A stretch of DNA of 64,000 bases from Pseudomonas sp. FP198 (GTDB lineage Bacteria; Pseudomonadota; Gammaproteobacteria; Pseudomonadales; Pseudomonadaceae), in contig NZ_CP117452.1 in the NCBI RefSeq assembly GCF_030687895.1, forward strand, positions 5,697,501-5,761,500. The letters run 5' to 3'. This document shows positions 37,105 through 47,841 of the stretch, piece by piece. The position numbers and the translations under genes were made by a program. Position 1 is the stretch's first letter. Each line of letters starts with the position of its first letter. Below the pieces are notes generated by a model that searched no databases, was not told where the DNA came from, and worked only from the letters and a program-made list of their open reading frames with translations.

Positions 37105-39288
37105 ATGACATTATCTACAACGGGATTGGAGTTGCACCTAAGCGGTCGTATTCTCGCCTGTCCTGCGGGGGGACGATGGAGCAGCTTTCAGCTGGTTGAT
37201 GAGTTTGGCTCTGGAGAGCCTTACGCGTGGCTGGCTTATGAGGTCATCGATTCGGAAGGACAAACGTACCGTGGCAATCTCGATCTCGCGGGCGTCGGTC
37301 AGGTCAACAATCATTTTGCCGGACCGATTGCTTTGTTTTTTGACCAAGACCATGACGGCACCGAAGATGAATATTCAATTCTACAAACAAGACCGCACTA
37401 CCCGCTCAAAGTCACCGAACTCCAAGTCCGCGCCGAACAAACCCGCTACCTGAACGACAACGCCACCAGCACCCGAGAGAACCCCGCCCAAGCCTGCGCC
37501 GGTCAGTTCTTCCAGGTGGAGGTGCGCGACCTGGTCAAGCATGTCACCCACCTGCCACCGCGGGTGTACCGGCATTACCCACCCAACCAGGGGCCGGCGC
37601 GGCTAATGGGGGAGTTTGGCAAGACTGGCGTAGCGTTGATGCCTCAATTGCATACCGTGCTGGAGGTACGCCCGCTGCGGGCCTTGCGGCCCTTACTGTC
37701 TACTACTCCGGCATTCTGCGCGCTCAACCTGTACCAACTGGCACTCATGGCGACCCTGAGTTACTGCCCCTTCGGCCAGAAGCCCGGCGAGGCTCCGATA
37801 CACTCACCGGTGAGCTTTCCCGAGCAACCGAGCGTGGGCAACTGGTTCGGCGATGCGTTGGCCAAGTCCGAGGAGCTTTGGAAGGTTGACCCGGGACAGG
37901 TAAAAATTCACTACCCCTTGTATGAGGATGTGCCCTACTCCAAGCGACTGGAAATCGTCCCGTTCGACCCTGCGCTTTATCCTATGAACAATCCGGAACT
38001 GGGTGTGAAGCAGGAGCATCCCGCCAAGGTCCATTTTCTCGATGACACTGCAAAAGAAGAAAGCACCGATACCCAAGCCTTTATCACTCACAACGACGAA
38101 GTAATCCTGATTGCAGTGCGCGGCACAGCGCAGATGCTTGCCGATGGCCTGCGTGACGCCGACGCGCTCCAGGTTCCCTTTGAGGAAGGTGGCGGCAAGG
38201 TGCACCAGGGGTTTTACGGAGCAGCCAAAAAAGCTGCTGCCTTCGTAATTGATTACCTGGAAAGGTTCTATGCCGGTCAGGAACTGCTGATCTGTGGCCA
38301 CAGCCTGGGCGGCGCCGTGGCATTGCTGCTTGCAGAAATGCTACGTCTGAGGGAAGGATTCAGCTACGACATCCAACTCTACACCTACGGTGCCCCTCGC
38401 GCCGCCGACGCCGCCTTCGTCGAAAATGCCGCCCCTCTGGTGCACTACCGCATGGTCAATCACAACGACCCGATACCCAGCGTACCGGGCAGTTGGATGG
38501 ACACCAAGGCGAGTGTCTATGGCACGGGTTTCGCGCTGATGTTCGCCAACGTGCCGGCCGGCTTTTCAGTGTTCGTGGCCGGCATCTACAACTGGACGGG
38601 CGAGTCCTATGAACACCACGGCACCTTGCGCCATTTCTTGCCCGTAGAGTTCGGTCGTCAGGAGCGGTCGTCGATCCTCTGGACGCCAGGCTGCGACACC
38701 CTCACGCAACATGCCGCTTGCGAGCTGGCCTTGGAGCAGAGACGTGGCCTGCCGGACCGGGCGAAGTTCACCGCCCAGCTCTTTCAGGCCGGTAACCACC
38801 TCATGACCTCCAGTTATCTTCCTGCGTGCTGGGCAACCCTGCGCCGCTGGCAGGAAGCGTTGGAGTCGAAGGGCCCTCTGGTGACACAGCGTGAATACGA
38901 ATGCATCGAAAACGCGCTGGAACAGATCACTCGGCAGTTGCGTAACGAAAGCAGACAGTTGATCGGGCGTCCCGATGGCTACGAGCGCACCCACCAACCG
39001 ATCATTGATGCCCTCGCCCGTGAGGTCGACAAGGTGCACGCCACACGTGCTCGCCTGAGAGGGCTGCACACCACGTTAGTCAGCGACCAAGACGTTTACG
39101 GCAGCCTGTCCGAACACCCTGAGCGACTGGCGCAACACCTGACCCGCTGGCAAGCGCATCCGGAAAACCGCGTGGCTGAACAACTGGCCATGGCGCCTGC
39201 GGCCGGCACCGATATCGAGCTGGTCCATGGTGCTCATGGGTACGTCATCGGTAAGCCTTATACGCTGGATATCGATGCGATCATTTGA
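37105..39288 (+). CDS. T6SS class 3 lipase effector (Tle2-like)
   Basis: 727 aa. An N-terminal ~150-residue beta-rich module, then an alpha/beta-hydrolase with lipase class 3 features: nucleophile elbow GHSLGG at 398-403 (S400), D455 in NHNDPIPS and H505/H506 in YEHHGTLRH as likely triad. The C-terminal ~180 residues are helical. Following vgrG and a DUF4123 adaptor is the typical setting of antibacterial phospholipase effectors. No signal peptide. The immunity gene is not obvious; the Cys-rich ORF upstream is the only candidate nearby. Ribosome-binding site aaggaag upstream of the ATG. Confidence 0.86.
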   Translation: MTLSTTGLELHLSGRILACPAGGRWSSFQLVDEFGSGEPYAWLAYEVIDSEGQTYRGNLDLAGVGQVNNHFAGPIALFFDQDHDGTEDEYSILQTRPHYPLKVTELQVRAEQTRYLNDNATSTRENPAQACAGQFFQVEVRDLVKHVTHLPPRVYRHYPPNQGPARLMGEFGKTGVALMPQLHTVLEVRPLRALRPLLSTTPAFCALNLYQLALMATLSYCPFGQKPGEAPIHSPVSFPEQPSVGNWFGDALAKSEELWKVDPGQVKIHYPLYEDVPYSKRLEIVPFDPALYPMNNPELGVKQEHPAKVHFLDDTAKEESTDTQAFITHNDEVILIAVRGTAQMLADGLRDADALQVPFEEGGGKVHQGFYGAAKKAAAFVIDYLERFYAGQELLICGHSLGGAVALLLAEMLRLREGFSYDIQLYTYGAPRAADAAFVENAAPLVHYRMVNHNDPIPSVPGSWMDTKASVYGTGFALMFANVPAGFSVFVAGIYNWTGESYEHHGTLRHFLPVEFGRQERSSILWTPGCDTLTQHAACELALEQRRGLPDRAKFTAQLFQAGNHLMTSSYLPACWATLRRWQEALESKGPLVTQREYECIENALEQITRQLRNESRQLIGRPDGYERTHQPIIDALAREVDKVHATRARLRGLHTTLVSDQDVYGSLSEHPERLAQHLTRWQAHPENRVAEQLAMAPAAGTDIELVHGAHGYVIGKPYTLDIDAII

Positions 39289-39494
39289 CAAAAAAGTCCT
39301 TGGCGAAAGCGACAGGAAGCGCCTGCCGTGGTTAACATACGACCCGCCGATTGCCTCATGAAATCGAAGCTGGTCAGACGCCTTGGCGTAGCCTTGATCA
39401 GCGAGCCATCACCCACAGGGAAGGGGCGCAATGGAAGGCTTCATATTGCTTGAAACCACAGCTGTCGAACGCTCCGCGCGCATGAGCCCGCGGC
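39289..39494. other. Intergenic gap before rhs
   Basis: 206 bases with no recognisable gene or terminator. The EagR-type chaperone gene that usually precedes Rhs proteins of this class is not here. Confidence 0.5.
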
Positions 39495-42400
39495 ATGTCT
39501 GATGCGCTCTGGGCCGCCCGCCTGGGCGACGCGCTGGACCACACGTCAATGATGGCCGATATACTTGGCGGCGTACTGGAGGTGGCGGCGAATATTGCGA
39601 TCACCGCCCTGGCGACCGCCGCGGTGGTCGCGGCCACGGGCATTACCGTGGTTACCGGCGGGCTGGGCTGCTTCGTGCTCGGCCTGGTGGTGGGCACCGT
39701 GGTTGGCCTGGCGATGAGCAAGACCGGAGCCGACAAGGGCCTGAGCAATATATGCGAGGGCATCGGCAACGCCCTTTTTCCGCCCACGGTGCAGGCCAAC
39801 ATCCTCACCGGCTCCGACGATACCTTCACTAACAACATTCGCGCGGCCCGTGCGGCCGGGGCAATCGAGTCTCACGTTGCCGCCGCCGGTACGGAGCTCG
39901 AAGCCCCTGAGCCTGAAGAAGAGTCCAGCTACCTGGACATGGCGGGGGAATTCTTTTCGCAGATGTGGCGCCCCAGCGTCGCCACGCCCGCGCCGGGCGC
40001 GGTGCCCAAGCCGGAAGACCTGGTGCTGTGCACCAAGCACCCGCCAATGCCACCGCAGTTCATGGCCGAGGGCTCGGACAAGGTCACCATCAACGGCCAG
40101 CCCGCCGTGCGCAGCGGCGACCGAAGTACTTGCGATGCCAAGGTCGTGTCGTCCGGGCTGATTTCGCCCAACGTCACCATTGGTGGTGGCTCGGTGGTGG
40201 TGCGCGAGATCCGCAGCGGCAAGACGCCGGGCGTGGGGCTGGCGGTCACGGCACTGCTGATGCTCAAGGGCGGCAAGGGCAAGTTCTTCAGCAAGTTGCC
40301 CTGCATGCTGGTGGGCGGCGCGGCGTCCATGGTCGCGAGCAGCGCGGCCAATGCCGCGGCCAGCGCCGCCATGGGCTCGTCGAACCCGGTGCATGCTGCC
40401 ACCGGGGCCAAGGTGCTGGGCGGCGATGCAGAACTGGACTTCGTGTTGCCTGGCATCCTGCCGATTGACTGGCAGCGTTTCTACAACAGCCGTGACGAAC
40501 GCCGCGACGGATTGTTCGGCGCCGGCTGGAGCGTTTCCTACGAGGTTCAGGTCGACATCCTGCCGCACCCCGACGGCGGCGAGACCCTGCTGTATACCGA
40601 CGAACAGGCCCGCCCCATCGACATGGGCTCGATCCCGTTGGGCGGCGCGGTGTTCAGCCCCGGCGAGGGCCTCGCGGTGCGGCGCCATGTGAGCGGGCAA
40701 CTGCTGATCGAAAGCGACGACGGCTTGTACCGTTTGTTCGAACCGACGCCTGGAAACTCATCGCGGCTGCGCTTGAGCCAGTTGGGTGACCGCAACGACA
40801 ATCGCATCCATCTCGACTATGACGAAGCAGGCCGGCTGGTGCGGCTGCGCGATACGTTTGATGTGCTCCAGGTCGAGCTGACTCGCGAAAACGAACGCGT
40901 CAGCCGGATCGAACGCCTCTACCCCGACCAGCAGCGCGAAGTGCTGGTCAGCTACGCCTACGATGCGGCGGGCAATCTCACCGCAGTGCGCGACGCTGGC
41001 GGCCAGGTGCAGCGGCGGTTCAGCTACGACGCCGGGCAGCGGATGGTCGAACATCAACTGCCTGCCGGCCTGCGCTGCTTCTACGAATGGGCCTTGATCG
41101 AAAACCAAGAGTGGCGCGTGGTCCGCCACTGGACTGACGAAGGCGACGCCTACCAGTTCGACTACGACCTCACGGCCGGCATAACGCGCATCACCGACAG
41201 CCTGCAACGCATCAGCATCCGGCATTGGAACAGCCAGCACCAGATCACCCGGTTCGCCGACAATCTCGGCCAGACCTGGTTGTTCGAGTGGAACGACGAA
41301 CGCCAGTTGCTCAGCGCCACCGACCCTCAAGGCGGCCAGTACCATTTCAGTTACGACGAGACCGGCAACCTGATCGGCGAAACCGACCCACTGGGCCGCA
41401 GCGAGTCTACCCTCTGGCTCGAGCATTGGGCGCTGCCACTGGTGGAAACCGATGCCGCCGGCAACAGCTGGAAATACCGCTACGATCAGCGCGGCAACTG
41501 CGTCGCCGAAACCGACCCACTGGGCCATATCACCCGCTACCGCTACGACACCCACGGCCAGGTGGTGGAAATCATCGACGCCACCGGCAAGCGCAAGAAG
41601 CTGCGCTGGAACCCGTTCGGGCAACTGGTGGAACACATCGACTGCTCGGGCTACCCGACGCGTTTCAGTTATGACCCGCGCGGCTATCTGCAAACCATCA
41701 CCGACGCCCTCGGCGAGCGCACCCGATTCAGTTACGACGCCCAAGGGCGGCTGCTCGGCAGCCAATTGCCGGATGGTCGCACCGAGCACTACCAGCGCGA
41801 CAGCGCCGGCCAGCTCACCGGCCACACCGACCCAGCCGGGCACACCACGCATTACCAGCACAACCGCCGCGGCCAGGTGCGCCAACGCATCGACGCCCAG
41901 GGCCGGCAGGTGCAGTTTGCCTACGACAGCTTCGCCCGGCTGCAAGCGCTGATCAACGAGAACGGCGAAAGCTATCGGTTCGCCTGGGATGCCGCGGATC
42001 GGCTGGTCGAACAGCAGGACCTGGATGGCAGCGCCAAGCGCTACGCCTATGACCAGCTGGATAACGTTGCGCGGGTGACGGCCATTCCTGCGGCTCATGG
42101 CAGCGGCCTGGCGCAGGTTCCCGAAACATCACCGGCGCCTGTCGTCCATCGTCTGGAGCGCGACGCCGCGGGTCGGTTGATCGCCAAGGTCACCGACGAT
42201 GGCCGCACCGAATATACCTATGATCCGCTGGACCAGCTCACCGCCGTTACCTTCAATGACCTGCAAGGCGCCGCGCAGACCCTGAGTTTCGCCTACGATG
42301 CCCTCGGTCAGATGCTCGCCGAAAACAGCGCCGCTGGCAGCCTGCAGCATCACTACGACGAACTCGGCAACCTGATCCAGAGCCAACTGCCCGACGGCCG

Positions 42401-43292
42401 CTGGGTCAATCGGCTGTACTACGGCAGCGGTCACCTGCACCAGATCAACCTCGACGGCCAGGTCATCAGCGATTTCGAACGCGACCGCCTGCATCGTGAG
42501 GTGCTGCGCACCCAAGGGCAGATCAGCACCCGCAGCGAATACGACCGCAGCGGCCGTCTGCGCGCCCGTCAACGTCGCCCCAGCAGCCACCCCGCGCTGT
42601 TGCCGGCGGCGGTGCAGAAACACTTTGAATACGACCCCGCCGACAACCTGATCGGCAAGCTCGACCAGCAACCCGCCACGCAGCAGCGCCAGTTGCTGCA
42701 CTACGACGCCACCGGTCGCATCATCGCCAGCCAGGACAGCCTGCACGGCCAGCGTGAAACCTTTGCCTACGACGCCGCCGCCAACCTGCTGGACGGCCCG
42801 GCGCCAGGCGCCGGGCTGGTGGTGCACAACAAGCTGCTGACCTATCAGGATAAGCGCTACCGCTACGACGCTTTCGGCCGGCTGATCGAAAAACGCAGCG
42901 CCACCCGCGGCCTGCAACACTTCGCCTACGATGCCGAAAGCCGTTTGATCGAAGTGCGCAACGACAACGGCAGCGTAGTCAGGATGACTTACGACCCACT
43001 GGGCCGACGTATCGGAAAAGCCGAGCACGACAGCCACGGCTACCCGCTGGGCGAAACCCGCTTCACCTGGGACGGGCTGCGCCTGCTGCAGGAACATCGC
43101 CACCAGCAAACCAGCCTCTATCTCTACGAAGACGATGGCTACGAGCCGCTGGCCCGCGTCGACGGCAGCGGCCCGCTGCAAAAGATCCGCTACTACCACA
43201 ACGACCTCAACGGCTTGCCGGAACAACTTACCGAAGCCGATGGACACAACGTCTGGCAAGGCCACGTATCGGGTATGGGGCAACACGCTTGA
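39495..43292 (+). pseudogene. rhs: PAAR-Rhs polymorphic toxin, main frame (frameshift near 43260)
   Basis: 1265-codon frame. Order: prePAAR motif (AARLGDALDHTS), two transmembrane helices at ~28-70, PAAR domain (~165-240; VTINGQPAVRSGD, GGGSVVV), then from ~300 an Rhs core of YD repeats (SYDETGNLIGETDP, YRYDTHGQVVEIID, and so on). It ends abnormally at TGA 43290-43292 after GHNVWQGHVSGMGQHA. Removing one G from caaGGccacg at 43260-43261 gives WQATYRVWGNT and continues into the conserved RFQGQYLDRETGLHFN block in the next frame, for a 1443-aa product. In the native state the shell would enclose the toxin; here the toxin would not be made, unless the insertion is a sequencing error. Confidence 0.87.
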
Positions 43293-43827
43293 GGAGGTTC
43301 GCGAACCGTATTACATCGAAGAGCAGAACCTGCGGTTCCAGGGGCAATACCTGGACCGGGAAACCGGGCTGCATTTCAATACGTTCAGGTTTTATGATCC
43401 AGACGTGGGGCGATTTACCACGCCGGATCCGATTGGTCTGGAAGGTGGCTTCAATCTTTACCTTTATGCCCCCAACCCTTACGGCTGGCTGGACCCACAA
43501 GGATTGAAAGCCTGCGGGCCCACCCGGACACGGCATGTACCGAATCGGCACATCAGGCGGCACAACAACACCAACAAAAGCAAATTCTCCGTCAAGGATA
43601 AGGTCAAACTTCAGGCTAAGAGCAAGTACAGGAAACCCAGTCAATACAAGAAACTGGAGGACAGGACCATTCGAGATCCAAGTCGAACCGTCGTACAGAA
43701 CGACGGCCGGATACGTTACGAACGCGATTACGACCGGGTCATAGGGACCCGAGGCGAAAAAGGCCACGTAACCATTTACGATCCGAAGAAAAACAAGATC
43801 ATCACGTCTTACCCTTCTGACTTCTAG
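43262..43827 (+). pseudogene. Rhs 3' part: end of core and C-terminal toxin domain (out of frame)
   Basis: Continuation of the Rhs gene in the +1 frame: EEQNLRFQGQYLDRETGLHF, GRFTTPDPIGLEGGFNLYLY and the conserved NPYGWLDPQGL boundary ending at 43506. The remaining 106 residues (43507-43827) are the variable toxin: a basic start (TRHVPNRHIRRHNNTNKSKF), then RIRYERDYDRVIGTRGEKGH and the end IYDPKKNKIITSYPSDF. The His/Arg/Lys-rich, strand-ending pattern resembles small BECR-type RNase toxins; that is inference. Base composition is more AT-rich than the core, as expected for an exchanged toxin cassette. No independent start is obvious. Confidence 0.82.
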
Positions 43828-43837
43828 AGTTCCTCAC

Positions 43838-44116
43838 ATGCTAGATATTTCCTACCTTTCAGACGAAGACAATGAGCGTCCTTCCTTTGTCATAAAGGAT
43901 GCTGAGTTCAAGTTGTTTGATGCCGCGTTCAGCACATTGAAACAACAGACCGGCGTTTACATCGACCCCTATGGAACCAGCAGAATTTATCCAAGCCACC
44001 AACAAACCTTGATACAGCTACTTTCCAAGAGCCAAGAAGGTCGGGTGGTTGAATTTGTCACCTTCCTGAAAGCGTCAAGCGAGGCTGACGAGGTACTCAT
44101 TGCTGACGGCGATTAA
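43838..44116 (+). CDS. Candidate immunity protein of the Rhs toxin
   Basis: 92 aa, acidic and without a signal peptide, starting 10 bases after the toxin stop. The position directly behind an Rhs C-terminal domain, the small size, the cytosolic character and the acidic composition facing a basic toxin point to a cognate immunity protein. I do not recognise its family. Like the toxin tail it is AT-richer than the Rhs core. Confidence 0.68.
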   Translation: MLDISYLSDEDNERPSFVIKDAEFKLFDAAFSTLKQQTGVYIDPYGTSRIYPSHQQTLIQLLSKSQEGRVVEFVTFLKASSEADEVLIADGD

Positions 44117-44183
44117 TCTGTCCATGGGCCGATGACCAACCACAGACTGCGCCAGCCGATTTAAGACGGCTGCGCCGCCGTGC

Positions 44184-44197
44184 GGGAGCCAGCTCCC
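44184..44197. repeat. Partial REP-like inverted repeat
   Basis: GGGAGC-CA-GCTCCC inside tgcgggagccagctccctcgc, a degenerate form of the REP elements seen elsewhere in the window. Confidence 0.45.
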
Positions 44198-44221
44198 TCG
44201 CCACGGGTTTGTTCCAGGCGC

Positions 44222-44254
44222 AAAAAAAGGCATATCAATCGATATACCTTTTTT
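44222..44254. terminator. Bidirectional terminator between the immunity gene and HU gene
   Basis: A-run, stem AAGGCATATC / GATATACCTT (one mismatch) with loop AATC, then a T-run; usable from both sides. Confidence 0.8.
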
Positions 44255-44293
44255 GTTGCCGCTTGCTTTCCTCGACCGAGGTAGTCGGCGCAA

Positions 44294-44569
44294 TTATGGG
44301 TTAACGCTGTCCTTCAGGAATTTGCCTGGCTTGAACGCAACCGTGTTGCTGGCCTTGATTTTCACCGGCTCGCCGGTTTGTGGGTTCTTGCCGGTGCGGG
44401 CGCCGCGGTGGCGTTGCAGGAAGGTGCCGAAGCCGACCAGAGTCACACTGTCCTTGCGATGCAGGGCGCTGGTGATTTCTTCGAGAACAGCGTTGAGGAC
44501 GCGGTTGGCTTGTTCTTTGGTGAGGTCCGCTTTTTCCGCAATGGCGGCGGCGAGTTCTGGTTTACGCAT
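44294..44569 (-). CDS. HU-family nucleoid protein
   Basis: 91 aa from the ATG at 44569 (MRKPELAAAIAEKADLTKEQ); the frame extends upstream to 44629 without support. The DNA-binding beta-arm GFGTFLQRHRGARTGKNPQTG and the KASNTVAFKPGKFLKD ending are typical of HU. It bends DNA and compacts the nucleoid as a dimer. In pseudomonads this paralogue sits next to the rubredoxin reductase gene, as here. Confidence 0.94.
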   Translation of the reverse strand: MRKPELAAAIAEKADLTKEQANRVLNAVLEEITSALHRKDSVTLVGFGTFLQRHRGARTGKNPQTGEPVKIKASNTVAFKPGKFLKDSVNP

Positions 44570-44760
44570 GAATGAAGCCCCTTTGACGATTTTTTTGTTG
44601 TTATGTCCGTGCTGTTCTCTTCGGAACAACCCCTAAGGCGCCGCAGGCTCTACTCTGCGGCAGACCGGAGTGAGGATGGCACGGGGCCGCAACCGGCGCC
44701 AGTGTCCGGCGGGCGTTTGTCGCCGGAAAAGCAGGGCATATGCGACAGAGCGACCGGCAT

Positions 44761-45909
44761 TTACGCCAGCAGTGCCGGAAGCTGCTTGTTCAGCGCCAGT
44801 TTCTCCATCACCGCCGCACCGGTCAGGGCGTAGCCCAACAGATTGCCGTGGGCGTCGCGGCACAGGGCCTTGATGTCGGCGCCCTGCCCCTCGACGCTCC
44901 ACGCGCCTTCGCTGCCCCGTGGCGGCGGCGAAACCACCAGCGGGCAGACCGGAGTTTTCACAGTGATCGGCATGGCGCCGTAGCTGACCGCGGTCGGGTT
45001 GCCGGCCAGGGTCTGGGCCAGGGCGCGGACGCAGCTCATCAGTGGCATGACGTAGAGCAGGTTCAAGCCATCGACTTCCGCACAATCGCCCAAAGCGTAG
45101 ATATTGGCGTGGGAAGTCTTCAGGTGACGATCCACCACCACGCCGCGGTTGACCACCAGCCCGGCGGCAGCCGCCAGGTCGATGCGCGGGCGCAGGCCGA
45201 TGGCCGAGACCACCAGATCGCAGGGAATCACTTGGCCATCCGACAGATGCGCCTCCAATCCGTCGGCCACATGTTGCAGACGGTTGAGCACCGGCCCCAA
45301 GTGGAAATGTGCGCCGAGGCTTTCCAGCCCGGCCTGGACCGCTGCGGCAGCGGCCGGATGCAGCAGCGTCGGCATGACTTGCTCGCAGGGGGCCACCAGT
45401 TCCACTTCGTAGCCGCCGAGGATCAGGTCGTTGGCGAATTCGCAGCCGATCAGGCCGGCACCGAGCAGCAGCACCCGGCGCTTGCCGGCGGCGGCGGTCC
45501 GAAAACGTGCGTAGTCTTCGAGATCATTGATCGGGAAGATCAGGTCCGCCGCATCGCCCTGCACCGGCACGCGCACGGTTTCAGCGCCCCAGGCCAGGAC
45601 CAGGTCGCGATAACTTACCGCTTCCTCGCCGATCCACAGGCGTTTGTGGCCCGGGTCGATGCCGCTGATGCGCGTGTGGGTGCGCACTTCGGCCTTCAAC
45701 TGCTCGGCCATGGCGCCCGGCTCGGATATGCTCAAGCCATCGGCGTCCTTGTTCTTGCCGAACCCCGTGGAGAGCATCGGCTTGGAGTAGGAGCGGCCGT
45801 CGTCCGCGGTAATCAGCAGTAACGGGGTTTCGCTGTCGAGCTTGCGAAATTCCCGGGCCAGGTTATAGCCAGCCAGGCCGGTACCGACGATGACGACAGG
45901 TGCGCTCAT
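44761..45909 (-). CDS. rubB: Rubredoxin reductase (NAD(P)H, FAD)
   Basis: 382 aa pyridine-nucleotide-disulfide-type flavoprotein that passes electrons from NADH to rubredoxin. FAD-binding [10 protein letters not shown] at 9-18, NAD-binding [10 protein letters not shown] in the middle, and the FAD-ribityl block [12 protein letters not shown] toward the C-terminus. Followed upstream in the same direction by the rubredoxin gene, 24 bases away, so electron donor and acceptor are co-transcribed. Confidence 0.94.
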   Translation of the reverse strand: MSAPVVIVGTGLAGYNLAREFRKLDSETPLLLITADDGRSYSKPMLSTGFGKNKDADGLSISEPGAMAEQLKAEVRTHTRISGIDPGHKRLWIGEEAVSYRDLVLAWGAETVRVPVQGDAADLIFPINDLEDYARFRTAAAGKRRVLLLGAGLIGCEFANDLILGGYEVELVAPCEQVMPTLLHPAAAAAVQAGLESLGAHFHLGPVLNRLQHVADGLEAHLSDGQVIPCDLVVSAIGLRPRIDLAAAAGLVVNRGVVVDRHLKTSHANIYALGDCAEVDGLNLLYVMPLMSCVRALAQTLAGNPTAVSYGAMPITVKTPVCPLVVSPPPRGSEGAWSVEGQGADIKALCRDAHGNLLGYALTGAAVMEKLALNKQLPALLA

Positions 45910-45933
45910 GTTGCTCTCCGTTTGATGAAACGA

Positions 45934-46101
45934 TCAGTTGATTTCGATCATTTCGAAATCCATTTTGCCGACGCCGCAGTCCGGGCACAGCCAGTCCGCC
46001 GGTACATCTTCCCAGCGGGTGCCGGGCGCGATGCCATCGTCGGGCCAGCCGTCAGCTTCGTTGTAGATCAGGCCACAGACGATACATTGCCACTTTTTCA
46101 T
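45934..46101 (-). CDS. rubA: Rubredoxin
   Basis: 55 aa small iron protein, [20 protein letters not shown] at the start. The four iron-ligand cysteines are present as two CxxC knuckles, C6/C9 and C39/C42 (WLCPDCG). Cytosolic one-electron carrier, with the reductase gene directly downstream. Many pseudomonads carry two adjacent copies; here I see one. Confidence 0.95.
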   Translation of the reverse strand: MKKWQCIVCGLIYNEADGWPDDGIAPGTRWEDVPADWLCPDCGVGKMDFEMIEIN

Positions 46102-46277
46102 TCCAATACTTCCTCAAGATGTCAGGCCTTGGCCGGTATTTTCCGGCTCAGGGCCGTTTTGTACTGATCGGTTGCGACAGATGCAAGCGGGATCGGTGCA
46201 GCGGCGCCCTGGCTCGGCCAAAATCGCCGACCGGCATGGTAAGCTCGCGGCCTCATTCGCTGCCATTCAAGACCCTT

Positions 46278-46841
46278 GTGCCGCCTACAAATTCGATATT
46301 TCCTACACTTCGATGGCTGCCCCAGCACCTGCTGTCGCCCCGCCCCGATGCTTGCGTGCTCGACTGGTTGTTCGACCAGGGCTCCCTGACCCGGCGCCTT
46401 ACGGGCCTGTCGGATGACCACTTCAGCGTGACACCGCTGCTGGAGGGCTGGCAGCCGTTGCGCGCCGACGAGTGTGCCCCGCTGGATCTGGCCGAGGGCA
46501 GCGAAGGCTGGGTGCGCGAAGTGTACCTGCGCGGTCACGGCCAGCCTTGGGTGTTCGCCCGCAGCGTGGCGGCGCGCAGCGCGCTGCAAGGCGACGGCTT
46601 GCAGATGGACGCACTGGGCAGCCGCTCCCTGGGTGAGCTGCTGTTTTGCGACCAGGCATTCCAGCGCCGGGCGATCGAGGTGTGCCACTACCCGAGTGAA
46701 TGGTTGCCACCCGAGGTTCGCGCCCACGCGTTGTGGGGCCGTCGCTCGCGTTTCGATCGCGGTGCGTTGAGCGTGCTGGTGGCGGAGATTTTCCTGCCGC
46801 CACTGTGGACCGTCGCTCGCGCCTATTCGGAGAATTGCTGA
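46278..46841 (+). CDS. ubiC: Chorismate pyruvate-lyase
   Basis: Converts chorismate to 4-hydroxybenzoate plus pyruvate, the first committed step of ubiquinone synthesis. About 187 aa if the GTG at 46278 is used, close to the family size; the ATG at 46236 would add 14 residues. The UbiC pattern is clear: [20 protein letters not shown], a substrate-binding [20 protein letters not shown] block, and [11 protein letters not shown]. The TGA shares one base with the ubiA ATG, so the next enzyme is coupled. Confidence 0.92.
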   Translation: MPPTNSIFPTLRWLPQHLLSPRPDACVLDWLFDQGSLTRRLTGLSDDHFSVTPLLEGWQPLRADECAPLDLAEGSEGWVREVYLRGHGQPWVFARSVAARSALQGDGLQMDALGSRSLGELLFCDQAFQRRAIEVCHYPSEWLPPEVRAHALWGRRSRFDRGALSVLVAEIFLPPLWTVARAYSENC

Positions 46842-47731
46842 TGTACGTGCAACTGCTCAAATCCTTGAACCGCCTCAATCCGCGGGCCTGGGACTTCGTG
46901 CAACTGACCCGCATGGACAAGCCCATCGGCATCTACCTGTTGCTGTGGCCGACATTGTGGGCGCTGTGGATTGCCGGCGACGGCTCGCCGTCCCTGGCCA
47001 ACATCGTGATTTTTGTGCTGGGCGTAGTGCTGACCCGTGCCGGCGGTTGCGTGATCAACGACTGGGCCGACCGCAAGGTCGACGGCCACGTCAAACGCAC
47101 CGAGCAGCGCCCGCTGGTGAGCGGCAAGATCAGCTCGAAGGAAGCCCTGGTGTTCTTCGCGGTGTTGATGAGCGTGAGTTTCCTGCTGGTGCTGTGCACC
47201 AATGCGCCGACGATTCTGTTGTCCTTGGGCGGGCTGGCGCTGGCGTTCAGTTACCCGTTCATGAAGCGCTACACCTATTACCCGCAAGTGGTGCTGGGCG
47301 CGGCGTTTTCCTGGGGCATGCCGATGGCTTTCACCGCCGAAACCGGCCATCTGCCGGCCGCCGCATGGCTGCTGTACATCGCCAACCTGTTGTGGACGGT
47401 GGGCTACGACACTTACTACGCGATGACCGACCGGGACGACGACCTGAAGATTGGCGTGAAATCCACGGCGATCCTGTTTGGCGATGCCGATCGGGCGATC
47501 ATCCTGACGCTGCAAGGCCTGGCCCTGGGCTGCCTGCTGCTGGCCGGGGCTCAGTTCAAGCTGGGGGGCTGGTTCCATCTCGGTCTCGTGGCCGCCGCCG
47601 CGTGCTTTGCCTGGGAGTTCTGGTACACCCGCGGCAAGGACCGGATGCGCTGCTTCAAGGCGTTCCTGCACAACCACTGGGCCGGGCTGGCGATTTTTGT
47701 GGGGATTGTGCTGGACTATGCCCTACGGTGA
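46841..47731 (+). CDS. ubiA: 4-hydroxybenzoate octaprenyltransferase
   Basis: 296 aa integral membrane prenyltransferase with about nine helices. Both Asp-rich Mg-diphosphate motifs are present: [15 protein letters not shown] near residue 75 and [16 protein letters not shown] near 195. It prenylates the product of UbiC. The open frame extends to 46700, but that part is antisense-like overlap with ubiC. Confidence 0.96.
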   Translation: MYVQLLKSLNRLNPRAWDFVQLTRMDKPIGIYLLLWPTLWALWIAGDGSPSLANIVIFVLGVVLTRAGGCVINDWADRKVDGHVKRTEQRPLVSGKISSKEALVFFAVLMSVSFLLVLCTNAPTILLSLGGLALAFSYPFMKRYTYYPQVVLGAAFSWGMPMAFTAETGHLPAAAWLLYIANLLWTVGYDTYYAMTDRDDDLKIGVKSTAILFGDADRAIILTLQGLALGCLLLAGAQFKLGGWFHLGLVAAAACFAWEFWYTRGKDRMRCFKAFLHNHWAGLAIFVGIVLDYALR

Positions 47732-47741
47732 CATCCGGGCC

Positions 47742-47830
47742 TGTGGGAGCGAGCCTGCTCGCGAAAGCGGTGAGTCAGTCAGCGACTTGAGGACTGTACA
47801 GACGCCTTCGCGAGCAGGCTCGCTCCCACA
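47742..47830. repeat. REP pair (BIME-like)
   Basis: tgtgggagcgagcctgctcgcg at 47742-47763 and its inverted copy cgcgagcaggctcgctccca ending at 47830, with a short spacer. Typical Pseudomonas REP doublet between convergent genes; may act as a terminator. Confidence 0.88.
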
Positions 47831-47841
47831 TGGATCAGCTG

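Noticed and set aside
18883..44116. Integrase, transposase or att sites that would mark the T6SS segment as a mobile element
   Set aside because: None is visible: no IS ends, no tRNA at the borders and no long direct repeats were found by eye, so I describe it only as an accessory island.
47742..47830. Possible CRISPR-like repeat units
   Set aside because: The repeats occur as inverted pairs with unequal spacers, not as a direct-repeat array; they are REP elements, and no cas genes are present.
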